NCBI GenBank assembly: GCA_027886185.1
Contig: WOAB01000056.1
Location: 15,252,001 to 15,316,000, forward strand
Direction: 5' to 3'
Source of the DNA: Rheum nobile
Lineage: Eukaryota; Streptophyta; Magnoliopsida; Caryophyllales; Polygonaceae
Length of the DNA stretch: 64,000 bases
Position numbers and translations under genes: made by a program. How positions within the stretch are numbered: position 1 is the first letter of the stretch; every line of letters begins with the position of its first letter. Shown here in pieces: positions 55,213 to 64,000 of the stretch. Under the pieces are notes generated by a model. The model worked only from the letters and a program-made list of their open reading frames with translations. It was not told where the DNA came from and made no database searches.

Positions 55213-56432
55213 AGTTTCATATCTGTTTATTTTCACATAATTTCCACCTGTATAACCATATATCCAAACACGTACATATCCAAGCAAACCCAGAACGTCT
55301 TTCATATATCAAACCAAAATACCAATTGTATCAAACATTCAGTGCAATCTTAGCGCACAAAAAGAAATTAAACCAACTAAGTATAATATTTGTCAACACT
55401 TAAGCTAAGCATAGTCACTAGGTAAACAAACCTAATAATTGTTTTAGAATTCAGGAAAAACCCATATAACAAAGGATTGTGAAAACGCCATCAACCACTT
55501 TCTTTTGTTGTTTTTCTCCAAGTTATCCAACAAAAAAATAACCTGCAAAAGAGAATAACATGCTTAATCAATTGTAATCACATAAAAAACAACTTTGCAT
55601 TGCCATCACATAAAAAACTACGACATCCAAAAAAGAGTACTAACTACATGCAACAAGGTAAACAAGTCCAAAAACTGATAATATGAACAACAAGATGAGA
55701 CGAAGCAAAAAATAACCAGCTAGCATGCTATAATACGTGTCGAGGAACATGCCTGTGTATGTAGAAATAAAGGGCCTCATTTTTGTGTCCTTATAAGAAC
55801 TCATCTTGTACATCGATCATCATTTTGTTGACAGTTCTAGTGTTGCAAGTGGATATAAAGCACCGTTTCCCTCTCTTTACACTCATCTAATTCCTAGCAT
55901 ACTTTATTTGTAATACTTTATTTATAACTAGAACGTGTTTTATTCAGAATATTTAAGGGAAAAGAAATTAACAAAAATTTGTTATGCACTTAGTAAAAAT
56001 CAATGTCAAAGAGAGAGAATAATACTTTTAGCAGCAAAGAACATCTTCATTTGAACCTCAACCATAATCAAAGTGTTCAAAATGAGACCATGCTATTTAC
56101 CAACATACCTAAAAGATGAGACGAAGCAAGTATTCGATCCATTCCTTTCTAATTTCGTCAATTTCACTTTCAGAGAAGCTGTCCTTCTTAGCATACCACT
56201 ACAAAAAATAATAAAATGACTAACATAGTTGCATATAAGTACAATAAAAATAGTGTTATAAGAATAATTTCAATGACATACTATCTTTGGGATGGAAACA
56301 CTTTTTCTTCGCATTATCTCCTTGATGAATCTCAAGATGTAATATCCACTATCAATCAAATTTTGCTCACGTGGGCACTACAACCAATGAGACAAGCATA
56401 TATAAAGTTATACAATTTCATATACATAATAA
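55213..56432. other. CACTA 3 interior, left part
   Basis: AT-rich, with no open frame above 100 codons and no domain I recognise. It may hold decayed TNP1 or intron sequence. Confidence 0.4.
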
Positions 56433-57224
56433 TTAATTTTTCCCATCTTCAGGATTGCCAAACAAACGCCGAAACCTCTGAATTATAGGAAAATACCATA
56501 ACACCTTTGCTGGAACACCCTTCCTCTTGTACCGTGGTTCACCACAATCAGGATTTGGGCACTTCTCCAACAAAGCATATTCATTTCGGTACAAAATACA
56601 ATCATTAGGACAAGCATGTATTCTCTCATAAGTCAGGCCCATGGAGCACAATGTCTTTTTTGCCTCGTATGTACTCACAGGAAGACTATTATCCTCAGGA
56701 AGCATTTCCTTCATCAAGTGAAGTATATCACTGAAGCTAGAATCACTCCATCCATGTCTTGCTTTCAGATTATACAATTTCAGCAAGGCTGTCAACTTTG
56801 TAAATCTTGTACACCCATTATATAATGGCATTTTTGCATTAGTCACCAAATCATAAAACTTATCTGGATCATTAACGAAATCCCCCTCAATATCATCCAT
56901 CATATCATATAATCTGTCATCTCCATCTTCAAAAACATTACACGTGTTCTCATAATCAGAATCCTCACAACTTGTAGAATGCCTAGCAGTATATTTCTCT
57001 CCATGCCATATCCAACATGTGTAATCAGCAATGATACCCCAAAAAATAAGATGTTCTCTAACCTCATCAACCTTAATAAGCCTGGAGTAATAACAATCCT
57101 TGCATGGACATATCATTCTAGTAGGGTCACAACCATGGTCAAGTGCAAATTTAATGAACTCATCCACCCCTTTTTCATATTTAACTGCAGAGCGATTTTT
57201 TATCGACATCCATGAACGATCCAT
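56433..57224 (-). pseudogene. TNP2-type CACTA transposase, N-terminal fragment
   Basis: A 263-residue frame. Residues 1-75 are the Transpos_assoc domain: MDRSWM start, GVDEFIKFALDHG, ICPCKDCYYSRLIKVDEVRE, HLIFWGI and WIWHGE, with the Cys pattern C-P-C-x2-C. Residues 150-263 begin the Transposase_21 region (LKLYNLKARHGWSDSSFSDI, LHLMKEMLPEDNSLP, ERIHACPNDCILYRNEY, CPNPDCGEPRY, KVLWYFPIIQRFRRLFGNPE). The catalytic part is missing, so it cannot move the element. The start Met is the family's usual MDRSWM. Confidence 0.9.
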
Positions 57225-57538
57225 TTTCTAGATATATATTAAGCAAAAAACACAAAGAAGTATACAGTTGGAAGGTGGATATATCAAATGCAAGAACAAA
57301 TTGACAACAAATTGCAAGGAGAACAATGAAATTGAAGATTGAATTGGAACTTACCTATAATGCAACAAATTGAAGAGGTAGAAATTACTGAAACCCTAAA
57401 AAAAACAGTATAATTAATTAGAGCCAGTAAATTCACACAAAAAAAGTTGAAGAACACCACGTACGGCGGCGCAGAACTGACCTTGAAGAACCAGTTCAAG
57501 TAGAAACCAAAAATTGACCACCTTCCAACTGAAGAACA

Positions 57539-57830
57539 CCACGTATTGCACAGAAATTGAAGAACCACCAAGGCCACCTGCCACCACGGTGAGCAAAAAT
57601 GGCCGGATAAGAACCACGGCGAGCATAAATTGAAGAACCACGGCGCAGAAATTAAACAGTAAAGTGGAAGAGGAGGATGGTGACCACGTACTGCGCAGAA
57701 GTTGAAGAACCACCAAGGCCACCTGCCACCACGGCGAGCATAAACGGCCGGATAAGAACCACAACGAGCAGAAATTGAAGAACCACGGCGCAGAAATTAA
57801 ACAGTAAAGTGGAAGAGGAGGATGGTGACC
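57539..57830. repeat. 146-bp tandem duplication in a GC-rich leader-like segment
   Basis: Units at 57539-57684 and 57685-57830 share GAAGAACCACCAAGGCCACC and AAACAGTAAAGTGGAAGAGG. The Ser/Leu-rich minus-strand frame across this region is an artefact of the repeat. Confidence 0.85.
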
Positions 57831-58417
57831 AAAAGAAGACGAAGAAGACCAAGGCGCATAAATTAAACAGTAAACGGCCGGACGTACCAGAAGAAGACGA
57901 AGCTGACCACCACTTTCAATGGCGAACCACCACAGCAGAGCTAGGAGACGAGGGTGACCAGGCGCCGACGAAGAGGAGGCTGGTGACGACGAGCAGGATC
58001 GGCGCAGAACAGCAGAGGTACGAGACGATGAACAGCAGAGCACTAGGTAGGAGACGATATTGATTTAGGTTTAATTAGGTTCTGAAAGTAAAGTGAAATT
58101 TATTTTCATGTCTAATATTTCGGGAGTTTATGCCGACAGTGTATATATTCATCAAAATACCCCGGATATAAGATAGGAAAAAGATATATACACACGAAAA
58201 ATTGTCTAAATGCAAACCAAAATATGCGTTAAGCCTTAACGTACGGGTAGGGTGCGATATGTCTTAACGCACAAGGGACAGAAGAGGCATTTTCGGAAAA
58301 TTTAGGGGTACCACCTGTGCGTTAAGGCATAACGCACAGGTTGAAATGGGCCAAGGGAGACAGGCCCAAAATGACAATGTATCTGTGCGTTAAGCCTTAA
58401 CGTATGGCAATGTAGTT

Positions 58418-58438
58418 GTGCGTTAAGGCTTAACGCAC
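58418..58438. repeat. perfect palindrome in the TIR of element B
   Basis: Arms GTGCGTTAAG and CTTAACGCAC around a single G. Degenerate copies lie at about 58228, 58252, 58316 and 58384 in the left TIR, and 62258, 62289, 62366 and 62390 in the right TIR. Confidence 0.95.
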
Positions 58439-58555
58439 ATACAAAAAAAAAAAATTTGCCCCATAATCATGTAGAGAATTTCAATACGAGTCCGTACATA
58501 TAAAATTCGTCCAAATCGGACATCGTTTGCCCCTCCAAAAGCCCAAAAACCGGAC

Positions 58556-59070
58556 ATATAAAATTCTGGCTAATGCGGCGACCGGAGGTGGGTAATCGGC
58601 GGTGAGAGCTTGGGGCTTTGGAAGCTAACTTCCAGACGCAACTTTTGGTGGTAGCGGCGACTCCAACGGTGGACGGTGGTCGACGAATTTCTTCGATGAA
58701 CAGACACGGCCGCGGAGCTAGGGTTCTTGAGCTTTTGGGATTAAATTGGATACCGAAAACTCATTGAAAGGTGCCCTATTTATAGGGGTTGGAAATGTCT
58801 CGGGAAGAGCTTCGAAATCGTATAAAGTTTGACCTAAAACGATATCGAATTGGCCCAGATATCGTCCAATTTCCATAAAGCTAAAAACCGAAATTCTCTT
58901 TCCATAAATACCCAAGTTTTGAAGTTGTGGAGAAATTGAATGAAAATAAAAAGTTTGGCTTAAATCTGTAATTACGTTAACGATCTAATGGACGGAGAGT
59001 TGGGTAGGGTGGTACGTGTTGGACGGAGATGGATATCGAATTCGCCCAGATCTAATGGACGGAGAGTGGG
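58556..59070. other. leader-like segment inside element B
   Basis: Not AT-rich like its surroundings. On the minus strand it has a TATA-like CCCTATAAATAGGGC (58773-58787) followed by a 5'-leader-like stretch and short frames. It could be captured promoter DNA from a host gene; donor unknown. Confidence 0.4.
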
Positions 59071-61725
59071 GTAAGTATACTAAATTTAATGAAACACTAT
59101 AATATATAAGTCTAGGTATACTAGATTTAATGAAATACTATAGTACATAAGCGTAACTATATGAAATATAATGAAATACTATAGTACATAAGTGTGACTA
59201 TATGAAATATAATGAAATATTATAGTACATAAGTCTATGTATACTAGATTTCATGAAATACTATAGTACATAAGTGTGACTATATGAAATATAATGAAAT
59301 ACTATAGTATATAAGTGTAACTATATGAAATATAATGAAATACTATAGTTTATAAGTCTAAGTATACTAGATTTCATGAAATACTATAGTACATAAGTGT
59401 AACTATATGAAATATAATGAAATACTATAGTACATAAGCGTAACTATATGAAATACAATGAAATACTATACTACATAAGTGTGACTATATGAAATATAAT
59501 GAAATATTATAGTATATAAGTTCAACTATATGAAATATAATGAAATATAATGAAATACTATAGTTTATAAGTCTAAGTATACTAGATTTCATGAAATAAT
59601 ATAGTACATAAGTGTAACTATACGAAATAGAATAAAATACTATAGTATATAAGTGTAACTATATGAAATATAATGAAATACTATAGTTTATAAGTGTAAC
59701 TATATGAAATTTAATGAAATAATATAGTACATAAGTGTAACTATATGAAATATAATGAAATACTATAGTACATATATATAACTATATGAAATTTAATGAA
59801 ATACTATAATACATAAGCGTAACTATATGAAATACAATGAAATACTATAGTACATAAGTGTGACTATATGAAATATAATGAAATACTATAGTTTATAAGT
59901 CTAAGTATACTAGATTTCATGAAATACTATAATACATAAGTGTAATTATATGAAATTTAATGAAATACTATAGTATATAAGTGTAACTATATGAAATATA
60001 ATGAAATACTATAGTATATAAGTCTAAGTATACTAAATTTAATGAAACACTATAATATATAAGTCTAGGTATACTAGATTTAATGGAATACTATAGTACA
60101 TAAGCGTAACTATATGAAAAATAATGAAATACTATAGTACATAAGTGTAACTATATGAAATATAATGAAATACTATAGTACATAAGCGTAACTATATGAA
60201 ATTTAATGAAATACTATAGTATATAAGTCTAAGTATATTAGATTTAATGAAACACTATAATATATAAGTCTAAGTATACTAGATTTAATGAAATACTATA
60301 GTACATAAGTGTAACTATATGAAATATAATGAAATACTATAGTACATAAGTGTAACTATATGAAATTTAATGAAATATTATAGTACATAAGTGTAATTAT
60401 ATGAAATTTAATGAAATATTATAGTATATAAGTCTAAGTATACTAGATTTAATGAAACACTATAATATATAAGCGTAACTATATGAAATATAATGAAATA
60501 TCATAGTACATAAGTTTAATTATATGAAATTTAATAAAATACTATAGTATATAAGTCTAAGTATACTAGATGTAATGAAATACTATAGTATATAAGTGTA
60601 ATTATATGAAATATAATGAAATACTATAGTTTATAAGTCTAAGTATACTAGATTTCGTGAAATACTATAGTACATAAGTGTAACTATATGAAATATAATG
60701 AAATACTATATTACATAAGCGTAACTATATGAAATACAATGAAATACTATAGTACATAAGTGTGACTATATGAAATATAATGAAATATTATAGTATATAA
60801 GTGTAACTATATGAAATATAATGAAATATTATAGTTTATAAGTCTAAGTATACTAGATTTCATGAAATACTATAGTACATAAGTGTAATTGTATGAAATT
60901 TAATGAAATACTATAGTATATAAGTGTAACTATATGAAATATAATGAAATACTATAGTATATAAGTCTAAGAATACTAAATTTAATGAAACACTATAATA
61001 TATAAGTCTAGGTATACTAGATTTAATGGAATACTATAGTACATAAGCGTAACTATATGAAAAATAATGAAATACTATAATACATAAGTATAACTATATG
61101 AAATATAATGAAATACTATAGTACATAAGTGTAACTATATGAAATTTAATGAAATATTATAGTATATAAGTCTAAGTATATTAGATTTAATGAAACACTA
61201 TAATATATAAGTCTAAGTATACTAGATTTAATGAAATACTATAGTACATAAATGTAACTATATGAAATATAATGAAATACTATAGTACATAAGTGTAACT
61301 ATATGAAATTTAATGAAATATTATAGTACATAAGTGTAATTATATGAAATTTAAACAAATATTATAGTATATAAGTTTAAGTATACTAGATTTAATGAAA
61401 CACTATAATATATAAGCGTAACTATATGAAATATAATGAAATACCATAGTACATAAGTTTAATTATATGAAATTTAATAAAATACTATAGTATATAAGTC
61501 TAAGTATACTAGATGTAATGAAATACTATAGTATATAAGTGTAACTATATGAAATATAATAAAATACTATAGTATATAAGTCTAAGTATACTAGATTTAA
61601 TAAAATATTATAGTACATAAGTGTAACTATATGAAATATTATAGTACATAAGTATAACTATATAAAATATAATGAAATACTATAGTATATAAGTCTAAAT
61701 ATACTAGATTTAATGAAATACTATA
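59071..61725. repeat. 43-bp satellite array of element B
   Basis: About 60 monomers built on TAAGTGTAACTATATGAAAT and ATAATGAAATACTATAGTA. At least two monomer types alternate (one with GTCTAAGTATACTAGATTT), and a block of several monomers recurs (e.g. around 60000-60700 and 60950-61600), indicating higher-order duplication. Confidence 0.95.
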
Positions 61726-62008
61726 GTATTTCATTAAATCTAGTATACTATAGTATATAAGTCTAGTATACTTAGACTTATATACTATAGTATTTCATTA
61801 AATATAGTATACTTAGACTTACATACTATAGTATTTCATTAAATTTCATATAGTTACACTTATGTACTATAGTATTTCATTATATTTCATATAGTTACGC
61901 TTATATACTATAGTATTTCATTAAATCTAGTATACTTAGACTTATATACTATAGTATTTTATTATATTTCATATAGTTACACTTATATACTATAGTATTT
62001 CATTATAT
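61726..62008. repeat. inverted part of the 43-bp satellite array
   Basis: From about 61726 the monomers read as the reverse complement (TATTTCATTAAATCTAGTAT and similar), so the array forms a large inverted repeat with the main block. Confidence 0.9.
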
Positions 62009-62637
62009 TTTATATGTACGGACTCGTATTAAAATTTATACAAAATTATAGTAGAAAAATGCAAAAAAAAACCAAAAAAATTAACTACAATGCGCTATAT
62101 GCCGGACACCAAATTAAAAAAAAATGGGTAGAAAGGCTTTGTTTTTTGGGCTTTTGGAGGGACAAACGATGTCCGTTTTGGACGAATTTTATATGTATGG
62201 ACTCATATTGAAATTCTCTACATGATTATGGGGCAAATTTTTTTTTTTTTTTTGTATGTGCGTTAAGCCTTAACACACAGCTACAGTGCCTTACGTTAAG
62301 GCTTAACGCACAACTACAGTGCCATTCTGGATATTTTTTCCACTTTTATTCCAGTTTTGTCCCTTGTACGTTAAGCCCAAATGCACCAGCCTGTACGTTT
62401 AGCCTTAACGCACAAAACAGTTTGCATATAGACCGCGTTTCGTTTGCATATAGACTGACCCTATAAGATATATGAGGTATTTGGGATTTTCCAGGATTTG
62501 TTTTGATTTTATACCCCGGATATTTAACCCATACGGTGTATATAATTTATTGTCCAATTTTCAAGGCTTTATACCTCGTATTTTACACGCCCATGGTATT
62601 TCTGACGAGATATATTGACTATTTTGTAGTAGTGAGG

Positions 62638-63441
62638 AAAAACGGATTAAACTATATCTAATAGAACCTAATTAAGGAAAGTGAATAATTCCCGTTAGAA
62701 ATTGCACAACTCTCAGTAAAACTCGATTTTAACCATCTTCTTGTTGGAATCTTGATTTGACGTAAACTATGAAGTTGTAGATATTTCAATCAGCTTTCCA
62801 ACGCATCTTGAATCATCTCGAGATCAATTTTCTAGCCACAGGTATGGTCGTTTTACTGAAGAATGTCCAGAACCAAACGAGAAGTACCAATTTCGAACTT
62901 GCACAAGACTTTACCCTTTGCTTGAGCCTCTTCCTTGGAGGCCTTTGATTAATTCTCCCATGCATGTTGCTATCAATCTCCCCTTCTTGGCTTCGAATCA
63001 TCCCCGATTCGACGTGGATGAAGAAAGAAGCGTCAAGTAGAGAGACACGAACATCCAGAAAGAGCAAAGGAACAAGTTGTACATCAGCCTCGAATAACAT
63101 CAAAGTTGTCACCTTTGCGGCTGAATCTTCTATGATTGTGGTGGGAGCGAGGTGGGTAAGAACAACAATAGAAACCTCAAGCTTACCAGATACGAGCATT
63201 GGTTGCGGAAGCAGTGATGAGTGCGGCGGAGCGGCCGGTGAAATGTTGCGTTGTGACCAAAAACCATCAAGGACCGGGGCTTCGACGACCTCTTCCTCAT
63301 ACTCGTCCCACTTGGGATGATCGAAGGACATAGGACAGGATTCCACATCCACCAAATCAGCGCCTTTTGGAGAAGGAGTCATCACGAACGGATACGGATC
63401 GCATTGAGAGACCAACATAAACTCCGCATCACGTTGGGCTT
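62638..63441 (-). pseudogene. gag-like region of the non-autonomous LTR element, right copy
   Basis: 62686-63441 matches 52847-53602 at roughly 97% by eye, with the same minus-strand frame (62813-63463, MLVSQCDPYPFVMTPSPKGA). It is cut at 63441 by the next LTR. The left ~50 bp are the rest of the split LTR. Confidence 0.7.
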
Positions 63442-64000
63442 TGATAGGTATCATTTCATGCACCTTAACTAGTGATTATTGACATATTTTAGATGGAGTT
63501 TTGGAGTAGATTTAGGCTAAGTCTGTAATCCAGAAGAGTAGTTGAGAAGTGAAGATATCCAAGGTTTTACGGCTTAGATGGAGATGATGATGATCTGCTG
63601 GAATTTATTGGAGAAGACTACCAACACTTGGTAATAAAGAAGAGCAGAAGAGGAGCTGAAGAGAGAAGAATGGCGCCCCGCGTCAGAGCCACCGCGACCC
63701 GGCGATGGGTCTCAGAGAAAAATGCCGCCCCGCGGTGGAAAGCACCGCCTCGCGGTGGAAATCACGCCCCGTGGCCATGAGCTGAAGCGAAGCAATAAAT
63801 TGATGTCGCGGGTTGATGCTAGAATTTGGTGGAAGTTGGGCCGAGTTTAAGAAGGAAGGCCCATTAAGAAAAGCCCACGAAGGAGATGCCGCGCCGCATG
63901 AAGGAAATCCGAAGAATTGAAGCGGAAAAGTGAAGCGGGGGAAAGCGGAAGATGATGAAGGCCATGACCTCAGCGTTCTGATGTTTTTGAAGATGGGCCA
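63442..64000 (+). mobile_element. start of a plus-strand Tat/Athila-type LTR
   Basis: Begins TGATAGGTATCATTTCATGC, a usual LTR start in this clade, exactly where the preceding repeat copy is interrupted. It contains the same ordered GC-rich cassette as the LTR at 51422-52809 (inverse), including ACCGCGACCCGGCGATGGGT and CCGCCCCGCGGTGG at 63671-63779. It runs off the window. Confidence 0.7.

Larger units (their letters stand above)
58176..62461. mobile_element. TIR element B carrying a 43-bp satellite (MULE-like)
   Basis: Perfect 9-bp duplications TATAAGATA (58167-58175, 62462-62470). Ends GGAAAAAGATATATACACAC and, inverted, GGGTCAGTCTATATGCAAAC. TIRs are about 58176-58555 and 62009-62461. 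Between them are a GC-richer leader-like segment and a 43-bp satellite array. No transposase. The 9-bp duplication suggests Mutator-like; shared termini and a shared inner block make it a relative of element A. Confidence 0.85.
54557..62634 (-). mobile_element. CACTA element 3 with truncated transposase
   Basis: Ends CACTACTACAAAATAGTCAA and its exact inverse; target duplication AGG (54554-54556, 62635-62637). Subterminal repeats are variants of CCGGGGTATAT / ATATACCCCGG (54590-55200, 58130-58160, 62500-62600). It retains a transposase fragment (56433-57224) and hosts element B. Without B it is about 3.8 kb. Confidence 0.92.

Noticed and set aside
57414..58043. 209-residue minus-strand frame
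   Set aside because: Ser/Leu-rich and built from a 146-bp tandem duplication; no known domain.
1..64000. tRNA or rRNA genes
   Set aside because: Only tRNA-complementary primer-binding sites were seen; no cloverleaf or rRNA text was recognised by eye.

Overview
The window is plant nuclear DNA, almost certainly from a flowering plant and probably a eudicot. It holds plant-type Ty1/copia (Sirevirus-like), Ty3/gypsy (Tat/Athila-like and a second lineage), LINE, CACTA, MULE, hAT and Tourist elements, and captured exons of plant genes (Pumilio, TIFY, RNase II, importin-5) with GT/AG splice borders. I found no intact host gene, rRNA, tRNA or CRISPR array. The region is nested mobile DNA, and most coding sequence is broken. 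All identities and counts below are by eye.

Layout. 1-4952: 3' part of a deleted Sirevirus-like copia element with its 3' LTR. 5158-6816: possible MITE holding a LINE with a 5' inversion between perfect 12-bp target duplications. 8116-24338: MULE with a perfect 9-bp target duplication, split by a gag-only gypsy element (9090-23720). One LTR of that gypsy element carries a young gag-protease retrotransposon (15958-21141, two 1014-bp LTRs) and a hAT element (21779-22710). 25827-38187: large TIR element ('A') built around a 48-bp satellite, with two CACTA elements (27572-31339 and 31873-37342) inserted at the same position of the satellite monomer. The first carries a Pumilio-TIFY chimera; the second carries RNase II and importin-5 exons. 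38415-38565: Tourist MITE. 39989-41910: LINE ORF1. 42652 to about 48400: minus-strand gypsy element with gag, protease, RT, RNase H and integrase. About 48400-52809: minus-strand Tat/Athila-type element with gag joined to integrase. 52847-63441: non-autonomous LTR element, split by a third CACTA (54557-62634, truncated TNP2-type transposase). Inside that CACTA sits a second satellite-bearing TIR element ('B', 58176-62461), a relative of A. 63442-64000: start of a plus-strand Tat-type LTR.

Insertion order follows from the target duplications: MITE then LINE; MULE, then gypsy, then gag-protease element and hAT; element A then two CACTAs; LTR element, then CACTA-3, then element B. The most unusual theme is the A/B family. 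Both share termini and a conserved block of about 100 bp, yet have different palindrome clusters and different AT-rich satellites (48 bp and 43 bp). The second theme is multi-gene exon capture by CACTA elements with splice junctions kept.
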